DNA from: Myxococcales bacterium
GTDB lineage: Bacteria > Myxococcota_A > UBA9160 > UBA4427
Length of the DNA: 64,000 nt
Direction of reading: 5' to 3'
NCBI GenBank assembly: GCA_012960035.1
Contig: DUBZ01000092.1
Location: forward strand, 1-64,000
Part shown: positions 1 to 8,521 of the stretch, piece after piece
How the letters are laid out: each line of letters begins with the position of its first letter
Position numbering within the stretch: the first letter of the stretch is position 1
Notes under the pieces: model-generated
What the model was told of the DNA's origin: nothing
The model's database searches: none
The model's input: only the letters and a program-made list of their open reading frames with translations
Program-made: the position numbers and the translations under genes

Positions 1-2
1 CG

Positions 3-2402
3 CCGTTGGGCTTTACCGCGCGGGGCCGGTGGCCGGTGAACGAAGGCGATGGAATCGTGGTGCATGACACCAAGGGCGAGCACCACGGTGTTGTCGAAGC
101 ACAGGTGAGTCGCGCGACGGCCAAGTGGCGCGGGAACAGACTTCAGTTCGGAGGCAGGCCCGAAGCCGGCGGTGTGGTGGTCCGCAATGCTGGGCCCCTC
201 TATGGCGACGACTTCATCATTGACTTCGACGTCATGCTCGATGACCCCGACAAGGATTGGGGCTCGTTGCTCGTGAGCAAGACGGGCTCATCGGTGAAGG
301 GTGGGTTCATCATCGACTACATGGGCGGCAGGTCGCAGCTTGTCATCAAGCTCGCCGACGGCGCGCGCAAAGTGGAGGTCGAAGCGAAGATCCCCTTCAA
401 GCTCCCTGCAGACATCTGGCACCCGGTGCGAGTTCGCTTTGCCCACGAAGAACTCAGCGTGACTGTGGCGGGCGTGCAGGTCGGAGAATTTGAATTGCCG
501 GGCTTCGTGCTCGCGCGCGCAGCCGATCCCATGTTGATTGGGGCTTACTATTATCCGCCGAGCAAAGGCGTGAAGGGAAGCCTTCGAAACGTTGCGCTGT
601 ATATGCGCGACGAGACCATCGCGGAAGACGAAACCTATGATCCCCATGCTCCGATCAAGGTTGCGGGGCAAGAGAGAAAAGAAGAGCCCTGTCTCGCACG
701 TCCGCTACGTCCCTCGATGGTTGTAGGAAGCAATGTGCTGGTCCCCAACTGGTTGGGGGCGACGTGCAAGCGGCAGATTCGCGGGGACGCGCGGTTCAAA
801 TACGAGATCGATCTTCCGAAGGCGTTCGAGCTAGTGGGGAGTGGGACGAACTATGTCCAATACGGAAAACTCGTGCGCAACAAAGTCAAGAAGCTCGGGA
901 AAATCGAACGAGACGGCGAGACGTACCAACGCTACCGGGTCAAGCTCAGCTACCACTCCGTTGCCGGCGGACAGTCAGGGTTTGGACCGCTGTTCATTCG
1001 CGTCGATGACTTCAAATTGTTAAACGCAACAACGAACAAACAGATGTATTTCCGCGAAAGCGGTACCGACGCTTCAACGGACCTTGGAAGTGTGAAGCTT
1101 CGAGTCAAAACCTTCCCCGAGCTTCTCCACTCACAGAATCTTCACCTGAGTCTCGCTTGGATGCAGCTCCGCAGCTCGATGAGTTGGCCCGAGTTCTTCG
1201 ACAACTACCGTGCGTTGGGGTTTAACGTCGTCCCGACTCTTGCCTCTTACGACGGACTCATCAAAGAACGCACGCGCAGTAAGTTCATGAAACGTGCGCG
1301 CGACAAGGGGTTCGAGTTGTTGGTCCTCGAATCACCCTACCATCACATGATCGTCTTTCCTGAAGCCCACACCGAAACAATCGACGGAACCATCCAACCC
1401 TACATTGACCCCGCCTACCGCGGGCCCGAATTCAAAGTTGAACTCGACCGCATTGCGAGTCATACGTTGGCACTCGAACCCGAGTGGTTCATGATGGACA
1501 TCGAGTGTTTCGCCGACGGCGCTTACGCATGTCTAATCGGAACGTCTCCACACTGCAGTCAACGTCTCGCTGCGATCTCAAAAGCTTCGGGGACCGACAC
1601 CACCCATGCTCTCACCGATCTCGGAACGGAACTCATTGCCTACATTCGCGCAGCGATCGACGAAGATGTTGCGGTCGGCTCACGCGCTCGCATGGGCATG
1701 AACGGCACCGAGCCCGCAGTCGTCTACCACCAGCTCTTTGACTTCAACAAGCTTTATGACGAGGGCGCCGTCGACTTCGTGCAGCCGACCCTCTATCGCC
1801 AGAGTCCAGACGCGATGGGGAAGCGCGTGCGAAAGGTCCGCGCCGCGATGCCGCGCGGTGATATCATCCCGTGGATGGACCCGGGAACCATCACGGAATA
1901 CCCGAGCGTTTGGATTTATGACCGCGTGCTTGAAGTCTTTGGCTCCGGGGGGCGCGGTCTTGCTTGGTTCGCCTATACGAACTTCGAGGGCTCGGACTTT
2001 TACGCATGGGTGCGGGCTCTAGACGCTGTGATCCCAGTCGAAGAGGTGATCGTGGGGAGCGCGCCGATGGCCGCGATCAAAGTCGAAGCCGGCGGGGTTG
2101 GCGCGACTGGCTTGAGCCATGGTGCGCATCACGTGTTGCTCGTCAGTGACTACGAAACACCAACTCGTCAACGACAGGTGCGTCTCGTGCTTCCGCCAGG
2201 GGTGGATGGAACGATTTGGGACTTGGCAAAGAAAGTTGAGGTCGGGCGTGTTTCCGAGGGTGTCGTGACCTTGATTTGGCGCCCGGGCGTAAAGCGCGCA
2301 CGTACAGCGCTCTACTACGTCGGTCCTTCTCGATTCGAGGACGGGCGCGTGGTGATCGACTCTGACCCCAACCCCGAGACCGAAGCCCAATCGCCCCACT
2401 AG
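3..2402 (+). CDS. LamG-domain / TIM-barrel glycosidase-like protein (5' end outside window)
   Basis: The frame is open to the left edge, so the N-terminus and any signal peptide are missing; the first in-window TTG at 6 is unlikely to be the start. About residues 1-205 resemble a LamG/concanavalin-like lectin domain (a pattern of W-x-N-E-G-x-G followed by D-x-x-G). Residues from about 370 to 680 read like a TIM-barrel hydrolase: ALGFNVVPTLASYD, an acidic strand WFMMDIECFADGAY, then VDFVQPTLYRQ, WMDPGT and a strand ending GRGLAWFAYTNF. The C-terminal 100 residues look like a beta-sandwich. By inference this is an exported polysaccharide-binding or -cleaving protein that works with the glycosyltransferase and O-acylation genes just downstream. 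No named glycoside hydrolase family can be assigned by eye. The stop is TAG, 107 bp before the next gene. Confidence 0.7.
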   Translation, partial: PLGFTARGRWPVNEGDGIVVHDTKGEHHGVVEAQVSRATAKWRGNRLQFGGRPEAGGVVVRNAGPLYGDDFIIDFDVMLDDPDKDWGSLLVSKTGSSVKGGFIIDYMGGRSQLVIKLADGARKVEVEAKIPFKLPADIWHPVRVRFAHEELSVTVAGVQVGEFELPGFVLARAADPMLIGAYYYPPSKGVKGSLRNVALYMRDETIAEDETYDPHAPIKVAGQERKEEPCLARPLRPSMVVGSNVLVPNWLGATCKRQIRGDARFKYEIDLPKAFELVGSGTNYVQYGKLVRNKVKKLGKIERDGETYQRYRVKLSYHSVAGGQSGFGPLFIRVDDFKLLNATTNKQMYFRESGTDASTDLGSVKLRVKTFPELLHSQNLHLSLAWMQLRSSMSWPEFFDNYRALGFNVVPTLASYDGLIKERTRSKFMKRARDKGFELLVLESPYHHMIVFPEAHTETIDGTIQPYIDPAYRGPEFKVELDRIASHTLALEPEWFMMDIECFADGAYACLIGTSPHCSQRLAAISKASGTDTTHALTDLGTELIAYIRAAIDEDVAVGSRARMGMNGTEPAVVYHQLFDFNKLYDEGAVDFVQPTLYRQSPDAMGKRVRKVRAAMPRGDIIPWMDPGTITEYPSVWIYDRVLEVFGSGGRGLAWFAYTNFEGSDFYAWVRALDAVIPVEEVIVGSAPMAAIKVEAGGVGATGLSHGAHHVLLVSDYETPTRQRQVRLVLPPGVDGTIWDLAKKVEVGRVSEGVVTLIWRPGVKRARTALYYVGPSRFEDGRVVIDSDPNPETEAQSPH

Positions 2403-2509
2403 TGCAACGGGCCGACTGCTCCGGGCAGTTTTCCCTATAGTGAGAGCCGCGTGATGCCGTTTTTGAACATCATGATTTTGTTCGGGTATATATTCGGGGG
2501 CCACCGGCT

Positions 2510-3478
2510 GTGAAGCTCATGATCCAGATTCCTTGTTTGAATGAGGAGGAGACGCTTCCCGCCACCTTGAGCGACATCCCGAAGCAGATCGATGGGATCG
2601 ATTCCGTTGAGATCGTCATCATCGACGACGGTTGCACCGACCGCACCGTCGAAGTCGCGCGCGAGCACGGGGTTGAACACGTGTTGAGTTTCGCGGCGAA
2701 CCGGGGTCTTGGCCACGCGTTTGCGGCGGGGATCGACTACTGCCTGCACGCGGGTGCAGATATCATCGTGAACACCGACGGCGACAACCAATACTTTGGT
2801 GGCGACATCCCCAAGCTCGTCGCACCGATTCTTGCCGGCAATGCGGACCTCGTGATCGGTGATCGCGAACCCGCCAAGGTCAAGCATTTTTCGTTCGTGA
2901 AGAAGACCTTGCAGGTGGTGGGGAGTCGCGTGATCAGCCGCTTGGCGGGATTAGATGTGCCCGACGTCGCGAGTGGTTTCAAAGCGTACTCACGTGAAGC
3001 CGCGATGCGGCTCGCAATGTCGACGGACTTCGATCACACCGTCGATCACGTGATCCAAGCGGGTCGCAAGCGTATCCCCACGGTGAGCGTTCCAATTCGT
3101 ACCAACGACAAGCTTCGCGAGTCACGACTCTTTTCCAATGTCTCGCAGTTCATTCTTCGCTCGCTCCACATTGCCGTACGGGTCTATTCGACCTACGGAG
3201 CCATGGCGATCTTTTCGGCGCTCGGCGCCGCGACCATCATGGCCGGCGTCACGCTGGGAGTGCGCTTCATTTACTACTTCTTGTTCACAGACTCGAGCGA
3301 CCTTCATGTTCAGTCTTTGATTCTGGCCGCGATCTTGATGCTCGCGGGTTTTCAAATGGTGCTCACCGGCATCGTCGCGGACTTGATCAGCAGCAGTCGC
3401 GGAATCTTGGAAGAGGTTTCGTATCGCTTGCGTCGCGTGGAAAGCCCCGAGAAGAAAGACCGGACTGACGACGCGTAG
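2510..3478 (+). CDS. Family 2 glycosyltransferase with C-terminal membrane helices (DPM1-like)
   Basis: The protein has 322 residues with a GTG start preceded by GGGGG at 8 bp. The N-terminus IQIPCLNEEETLP followed by VIIDDGCTDRT is the classical GT-A nucleotide-sugar fold. NTDGDNQYF near residue 88 supplies the D-x-D-type metal site, and GDREP follows near residue 120. Two hydrophobic stretches at about 230-255 and 268-295 should anchor it in the inner membrane, as in polyprenyl-phosphate sugar transferases related to dolichol-phosphate mannosyltransferase. It probably moves a sugar from a nucleotide donor to a lipid carrier or a growing glycan. It sits in a four- to five-gene plus-strand run with the SGNH and MBOAT genes, 6 bp upstream of the former. 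Confidence 0.88.
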   Translation: MKLMIQIPCLNEEETLPATLSDIPKQIDGIDSVEIVIIDDGCTDRTVEVAREHGVEHVLSFAANRGLGHAFAAGIDYCLHAGADIIVNTDGDNQYFGGDIPKLVAPILAGNADLVIGDREPAKVKHFSFVKKTLQVVGSRVISRLAGLDVPDVASGFKAYSREAAMRLAMSTDFDHTVDHVIQAGRKRIPTVSVPIRTNDKLRESRLFSNVSQFILRSLHIAVRVYSTYGAMAIFSALGAATIMAGVTLGVRFIYYFLFTDSSDLHVQSLILAAILMLAGFQMVLTGIVADLISSSRGILEEVSYRLRRVESPEKKDRTDDA

Positions 3479-3484
3479 CAGACT

Positions 3485-4501
3485 GTGACGCAGATCAGTC
3501 AGGCGAAGCCTCTGCGCGCGAGTCAGCTACTGATCCTTCTCGGCTGCTTGCTCGCCGGTATCGGGTCGGCGCTCTTCGTCATGCCGATGATGTTCCGTCA
3601 CATTCCGTCGGACATTTCGCGCATTGGTGTGCTGCTTGACGCGATGCACGGCGAGGGTGCAAACCCAAAGGTCGTGGTCTTTGGCAACAGCACGGTGATG
3701 AGCGGGATTGATGCGCAGCAGCTTTCGGCGGAGTTACCCGGCAATCCCCTGGCATGGAGCTTGTCGTCGACAGGACAGGCTCTCACCGAATCCTTCATGC
3801 TCAGCCAGGAATTGCCTGCGAGCGTCGAAGTCGCAGTCTACGGGGCGTCCCTGCGACCGAGCGTTCATGAAGTGCCGCTGATTCCCGTCAAGAGCAACGC
3901 GTTCTATCTTTATGGCTGGCGGCCGACCGACGACACGAAGAAGGAACTCGTACGCGTCTACGGGCACGGTGTAGGGTCCCTGATCCGGCGCTCGCATCTT
4001 TCGCAACTGTTCGACGGACGTTGGGCGCTACGCCAACTGCTCGATACTCAGTTGCGGATCTTGTTGCGCAAAGATCTGAGCCTCGCCGAGGCGGAGTCGA
4101 CTCTCTTTCACGCGCAGCGCTATACCGCTCCCGTCGAGAGTGACCTGCTCGATCGTGCCATCAAATTGAGGGTCGACTCTCTACAGACGGGGCCTCCCCA
4201 TATTCCGCCCCGTGATCGCGAGATGCTGCTCTCGATCGGGAAGCAAGGGGAAGCGTCGGGCCGCCGCATCGCAGTCTTGATCTTGCCCGTGCACCCGGCT
4301 GTCTACGTCCCTCACGCACAAGCGTTTCGTGACGCGGTGACGGAAGCCCGAAATTCGCAGAGAGGCGCACCCGAGACACTCGTTATCGACGCCTCCACGC
4401 TGCTCGATGCGTCGCTCTTCTTCGACGTCTTGCATCCCAGCAACGACGGCGCGCGCAAATTGACCTCCTTCGTTGCAGCGCAACTTCGCGAAGGGTTCTG
4501 A
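3485..4501 (+). CDS. Membrane-anchored SGNH-like acyl hydrolase/transferase
   Basis: The protein has 338 residues and a GTG start 6 bp after the glycosyltransferase stop. Residues about 13-35 form one hydrophobic helix, so the rest should face the periplasm. FGNST places a serine at residue 69 in the position of the GDS block nucleophile, and DVLH near the C-terminus gives Asp314 and His317, the D-x-x-H pair of SGNH enzymes. The stop overlaps the next start in the sequence TGATG, indicating translational coupling to the MBOAT gene. In alginate and peptidoglycan O-acetylation systems an MBOAT protein passes acyl groups across the membrane to an SGNH partner; the same division of labour is inferred here for the polysaccharide made by this locus. 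Confidence 0.72.
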   Translation: MTQISQAKPLRASQLLILLGCLLAGIGSALFVMPMMFRHIPSDISRIGVLLDAMHGEGANPKVVVFGNSTVMSGIDAQQLSAELPGNPLAWSLSSTGQALTESFMLSQELPASVEVAVYGASLRPSVHEVPLIPVKSNAFYLYGWRPTDDTKKELVRVYGHGVGSLIRRSHLSQLFDGRWALRQLLDTQLRILLRKDLSLAEAESTLFHAQRYTAPVESDLLDRAIKLRVDSLQTGPPHIPPRDREMLLSIGKQGEASGRRIAVLILPVHPAVYVPHAQAFRDAVTEARNSQRGAPETLVIDASTLLDASLFFDVLHPSNDGARKLTSFVAAQLREGF

Positions 4502-5940
4502 TGCTTTTTTACACGCCGGAATTCTTGGTCTTTTCGATGCTGCTGCTCGCCACCCTCGCATTGGTGACGCGCGACGAGCCGCGGAAGGTCGTGCTCCTCG
4601 TGGCAAGTTACGGCTTCTACATGTGGTGGAACCCGCTGTTTATCGTTCTGATCGCCTTCGCGACGGCGGTCAACTACATGCTCGGTAAAGCGATAGACGA
4701 AAGCGACGACGACCGCCGTCGCGGGGTGTTACTCGCAACCTCGCTTGTTTCGAGCCTCGGCCTACTTGCATACTTCAAGTACACGGGCTTTCTCGCGGAC
4801 ACCACGCTTGTCTTGATGCGCGAACTCGGCTTTGCGGTGCACTGGAGTTCAATCGAGATCACGCTCCCGGTTGGGATCTCCTTCTATACCTTCCAAGCGC
4901 TCAGCTACACGATCGACGTTTATCGGCGAGACCTTCGAGCCACCGCTTCCCCCATAGACTTTGCGCTCTACATCGCGTTCTTCCCGCAACTCGTCGCCGG
5001 ACCCATCGTGCGCGCTGCGCACTTCCTTCCCCAGCTGCGCGAGCGCATCCGCATTTCGTGCGACCAGACGACGTTCTTCCTGATTGCGCGCGGCCTCGCA
5101 AAGAAGGTCCTCGTCGCCGACAACTTGGCGCTTTTGCCCGATGCCGTCTTCGGAACCCCCGAAGCCTTCCCGAGCATCGTGATCTGGCTCGCGAGCGCGT
5201 GCTTCGGGGTGCAGATCTACTGCGACTTCTCGGGCTATTCCGACATCGCGATCGGGATCGCACGGGTGTTGGGTTTCCGTATTCCCGTCAACTTCGACCA
5301 CCCCTACGCGGCGCGAAACCCCTCTGACTTTTGGCGTCGTTGGCACATCAGCCTTTCTTCCTGGCTCCGGGACTATCTCTATGTCTCACTCGGCGGAAAC
5401 CGCGGCGGCAGCTTTAACACCTACCGGAACCTCATGCTCACGATGCTGCTTGGCGGGTTGTGGCACGGGGCGAGTTGGAATTTTGTTCTTTGGGGCTTTC
5501 TCCACGGTTTCTATTTGGTTGTGCATCGCCTCTACGGCAACTTTCGGCTCGCCCGCGACCCGGGCTACCAGCCGGCATCAAGTCGGTTCGCCACTTTGGC
5601 TTCGATCGTCGCGATGCAGTACTGCGTCTTCGCCGCGTGGATCGCGTTCAGGGTGACGGACTTCGATAAGATGTTGATCGCGCTGCAGAAGTACGTCTTT
5701 TTCGACTTTGACTTTGGCCTCGCAAACATTGGGCTCGGCGGCATGGTGTTCTTCAGCACCCTCTTTCTGCTCGCAGCCTTCGCGTGCGTCCACTGGTATT
5801 CGCGGAGTGTCGGGCACATCGAGCACCGCCTCGGGGAATTGGATCTCAAGTGGGCGGGTCTTATTTGTTTCGTGCTGGGCTTCATTTCTGTCATGCTCTG
5901 GCCGCTCACCGACCAGCCGTTTATCTACTTCCAGTTTTGA
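4501..5940 (+). CDS. MBOAT-family membrane O-acyltransferase (AlgI/DltB-like)
   Basis: The protein has 479 residues with many membrane helices, the usual length for AlgI-type acyltransferases. The family signature is clear: YCDFSGYSDIAIGIARVLG, then a run containing NPSDFWRRWHISLSSWLRDY, then GGLWHGASWNFVLWG, where His322 is the conserved active-site histidine. It should take an acyl group from a cytoplasmic donor and deliver it across the inner membrane. The ATG shares its first base with the stop of the SGNH gene, so the two are very likely made together and work as an O-acetylation pair. A GST gene follows after 18 bp. Confidence 0.93.
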   Translation: MLFYTPEFLVFSMLLLATLALVTRDEPRKVVLLVASYGFYMWWNPLFIVLIAFATAVNYMLGKAIDESDDDRRRGVLLATSLVSSLGLLAYFKYTGFLADTTLVLMRELGFAVHWSSIEITLPVGISFYTFQALSYTIDVYRRDLRATASPIDFALYIAFFPQLVAGPIVRAAHFLPQLRERIRISCDQTTFFLIARGLAKKVLVADNLALLPDAVFGTPEAFPSIVIWLASACFGVQIYCDFSGYSDIAIGIARVLGFRIPVNFDHPYAARNPSDFWRRWHISLSSWLRDYLYVSLGGNRGGSFNTYRNLMLTMLLGGLWHGASWNFVLWGFLHGFYLVVHRLYGNFRLARDPGYQPASSRFATLASIVAMQYCVFAAWIAFRVTDFDKMLIALQKYVFFDFDFGLANIGLGGMVFFSTLFLLAAFACVHWYSRSVGHIEHRLGELDLKWAGLICFVLGFISVMLWPLTDQPFIYFQF

Positions 5941-5958
5941 ACCACTAGGGTCCCCGCG

Positions 5959-6579
5959 ATGAAGCTCTTCACCTACCCCGGAGCACCGAACCCAAGACGC
6001 GTGCATATGTACCTCGCTGAAAAGGGAATTGAGATTCCCTTCGAGCGAGTCGACATTATGAAGCGCGAAAATCGATCGCCCGAATTCATGGCCGACATCA
6101 ACGCGATGGGGGGTGTGCCGGTTCTAGAACTCGACGACGGAAGCCACATCGCAGAGTCGATCGCGATTTGTCGCTACCTCGAAACCCTGCATCCAACGCC
6201 ATCGCTGTTCGGTGCAAGTGCGCAAGAAGTGGGTCTCGTCGAGATGTGGATCCGCCGCATCGAGTTGTACTTGATGATGCCGGTCGGGATGGTGTGGGTG
6301 CACGGCTCACCGCTCACCAAGGCGGTGGTGAAACAGCAGATCCCCGAGATGGCGGAACTCAACCGCGAGATGGTAAAGAACTACTTCGGGTTTATAGACC
6401 GGAGGCTCGCGAAGAGCGCGTATCTCGCGGGGGATCACTTCTCCATGGCAGACATCACCGCGCTCTGCACCATGGACTTCGCCGCGACGTTGAACGGCCT
6501 ACCCCATTCGAAAGAACAGGTTTACCTGTCGCGTTGGTACGAAGAAGTGTCGGGAAGGCCGAGCGCCCAAGAGAAGTAG
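5959..6579 (+). CDS. Glutathione S-transferase family protein
   Basis: The protein has 206 residues, the normal GST length. The N-terminal thioredoxin-like domain starts MKLFTYPGAPNPRRVHMYL. The glutathione gamma-glutamyl site appears as GGVPVLELDDG followed by the I-A-E-S-I-A-I-C-R-Y-L helix near residues 60-75. The C-terminal all-helical domain carries YLAGDHFSMADITALC, the usual N-capping-box region. It is cytoplasmic and probably conjugates or reduces electrophiles. It follows the acyltransferase gene by 18 bp with AGGG upstream, so it may be co-transcribed, though no functional link to O-acetylation is obvious. Its 3' end overlaps the PEP-CTERM remnant on the other strand. Confidence 0.9.
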   Translation: MKLFTYPGAPNPRRVHMYLAEKGIEIPFERVDIMKRENRSPEFMADINAMGGVPVLELDDGSHIAESIAICRYLETLHPTPSLFGASAQEVGLVEMWIRRIELYLMMPVGMVWVHGSPLTKAVVKQQIPEMAELNREMVKNYFGFIDRRLAKSAYLAGDHFSMADITALCTMDFAATLNGLPHSKEQVYLSRWYEEVSGRPSAQEK

Positions 6580-6818
6580 CGATGCGATCGCTCGCGGCGG
6601 CGCCCCAACGCGGCAAGCCCAGCTAGACCCGCGGCCATCAAAACCGCGGTGCCGGGTTCGGGTGCGTGGACCGAGTCGTGACCGCCAACGTTGACGGACG
6701 CCAAGTTGGAGAAGACGTGGGTGGTGGGGGGGGGCGTACCCACCATTGCTCTCGGTTCGAGAAACGCTCTGAGATAAACCTCATCGGTAGCGGTCTCGAA
6801 GGGGCCTTGCGTGGAGAT
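6522..6818 (-). pseudogene. Remnant of a PEP-CTERM protein (C-terminal sorting tail only)
   Basis: On the minus strand the frame between a TAA at 6821-6819 and the TAA ending at 6522 reads as the tail of an exported protein: FETATDEVYLRAFLEPRA, a short proline/threonine stretch, then the sorting signal HAPEPGTAVLMAAG, a hydrophobic helix and the basic end GRRRER. This is the PEP-CTERM pattern (PEP motif, transmembrane helix, Arg cluster) that exosortases recognise, and an exosortase lies at 19.2-20.1 kb. No signal peptide or upstream body remains. The only ATG (6746) would give a 74-residue protein with no export signal. I therefore read it as a 5'-truncated gene. A run of nine G (6726-6734) lies inside the frame, so a sequencing slip could also distort it. 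Confidence 0.6.
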
Positions 6819-6910
6819 TTATTGCGTCGCGGCGAACAGGAGTCAACTTTCGCGGGGAAGACGCTATACCCACTGGGTTTCGCGATACCCCAGACCCAGG
6901 AGTTTCCCCC

Positions 6911-8509
6911 ATGCTTGACTCAAACTACGTAGACGCCTTCCAATTCGCCGGTCAGGACATCCCGTGGCTGCTCGGCCACTGGGCGAAGCACAAGCCCGAC
7001 CACCCATTTCTGATCTGGGAACCCAAGAGCGGTGAAGAGAAGCGCTGGACCTACGCGGACTTCAACGCGCAGGTGGCCGATATTGCTGCGGGTCTCGCCG
7101 CCAAGGGCGTCGTCATGGGCGACAAGGTCTTGATCCACGCCGAAAACAGCCCCGAGATGGTGCTCGCGTGGTACGGGTGCGTGAAGCTCGGTGCGATCGC
7201 GGTGACGACCAACACCCGAAGTGTGGGGGCCGAGATCACATACTTCGCCGAACACACGGGCTGCGTCGGCGCGATCACGCAACCGAAGTTCGCGCGCGCC
7301 GTTTCGGAGAATGCGAAGTCGCTGGGTTGGATCGTCGTGATGGACGACAACTCCGGCGAGGCCGCGACGGACGAAGAACGGGCGCACGGTTTCGAATCGT
7401 TTGATGTGTTGCGCGGCGACGGAGCGTCTCTTCCCGAACGCCCGGCCGAACCGATGGCTCCGGCTGGCATCATGTTTACGTCGGGCACGACATCGCGACC
7501 CAAGGCGGTTGTTCACACGCATGCGAACGCACTGTGGGCAAGCCGCATGGGACCGATCAACATCGACATGGCGAGTGAAGACACGTACCTCGTCTATCTC
7601 CCCTTCTTCCACGTGAACGCCCAGAGTTGGTCGATCTACACGACCCTTGGCGTGGGCGGAACCGTGGTCTTGCAACCGAAGTTTTCGGCGAGCCGCTTTT
7701 GGGAAGTCGTGTTGAAGCACGACGTCACCCACATCTCACTCATCCCCTTCGTCTTCAAGGCGATCGCCGCGCAGCCGATCCCGGAGCACAAACTCAAGGT
7801 CGGCGTCTTCGGCCTCGTCATGCCCGACCTCGAAAACTGGTTGAAGCTCCGCATCCTCGCTTCGTGGGGAATGACGGAAACCGTCATTCATGCGACCCGC
7901 AACGACTACATCCAGACTTACCCCAACGGTTCGATGGGGAAGCCCACGCCGGGCTATGAGTTCGCGATCGTGGACAGCGATACGGGCAAGCCCTGCATGG
8001 AAGGTGAGATCGGGGAACTTTGGATTCGAGGTCGCCGCGGCGTCCAACTCTTCCTCGAGTACTACGACAACGAAGAAGCCATGGAGAAGGCGTTTACCGA
8101 AGACGGCTGGTTCAAGACCGGCGACATGGTGATGCTCGGCGAAGAAGGCAACTTCTTCTACAAGGACCGCGACAAAGACGCCCTCAAGGTCGGTGGCGAA
8201 AACGTGTCCGCGCGCGAAGTCGAAGATTGCGTTCGCGAAGTCGGTGGCATCGGCGACATCGCGGTCGTGGGCCAGCAGCACGACATGCTCGACATGGTTC
8301 CGGTTGCATTTGTGATCCGCGGCATGGGGGCGCCCGAGTCCGAAGACGAACACGCCGCCGCCATCATCGTGCATTGCAAAGAAAACCTTGCAGACTTCAA
8401 GGTGCCACGCGCGGTCTACTTCCGAGACGAGTTCCCAACCGCAACGCTTGACAAAGTTGCAAAGAACAAGCTCCGCGAAATCGCGGATGAGATGCCTGCG
8501 CTGAGTTGA
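6911..8509 (+). CDS. AMP-dependent acyl-CoA ligase (ANL superfamily)
   Basis: The protein has 532 residues. AGGAG at 6898-6902 lies 8 bp before the ATG. The phosphate-binding loop MFTSGTTSRPKAVVHTHAN lies near residues 188-206, the SWGMTET motif at 318-324, the WFKTGDM hinge region near residue 400, and the C-terminal KVGGENVSAREVE plus a lysine in ATLDKVAKNKL fit the mobile adenylation/thioesterification domain. It should activate a carboxylic acid, by inference a fatty or carnitine-type acid, to its CoA thioester in the cytoplasm. The substrate cannot be told from the sequence. It is convergent with the MBL-fold gene that follows after 12 bp. Confidence 0.92.
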   Translation: MLDSNYVDAFQFAGQDIPWLLGHWAKHKPDHPFLIWEPKSGEEKRWTYADFNAQVADIAAGLAAKGVVMGDKVLIHAENSPEMVLAWYGCVKLGAIAVTTNTRSVGAEITYFAEHTGCVGAITQPKFARAVSENAKSLGWIVVMDDNSGEAATDEERAHGFESFDVLRGDGASLPERPAEPMAPAGIMFTSGTTSRPKAVVHTHANALWASRMGPINIDMASEDTYLVYLPFFHVNAQSWSIYTTLGVGGTVVLQPKFSASRFWEVVLKHDVTHISLIPFVFKAIAAQPIPEHKLKVGVFGLVMPDLENWLKLRILASWGMTETVIHATRNDYIQTYPNGSMGKPTPGYEFAIVDSDTGKPCMEGEIGELWIRGRRGVQLFLEYYDNEEAMEKAFTEDGWFKTGDMVMLGEEGNFFYKDRDKDALKVGGENVSAREVEDCVREVGGIGDIAVVGQQHDMLDMVPVAFVIRGMGAPESEDEHAAAIIVHCKENLADFKVPRAVYFRDEFPTATLDKVAKNKLREIADEMPALS

Positions 8510-8521
8510 GGGCGAGCCGCG

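Noticed and set aside
6726-6734. Phase-variable G tract controlling a PEP-CTERM gene
   Set aside because: The frame around it lacks a start and body, so switching would have no product; a slip in sequencing is as likely.
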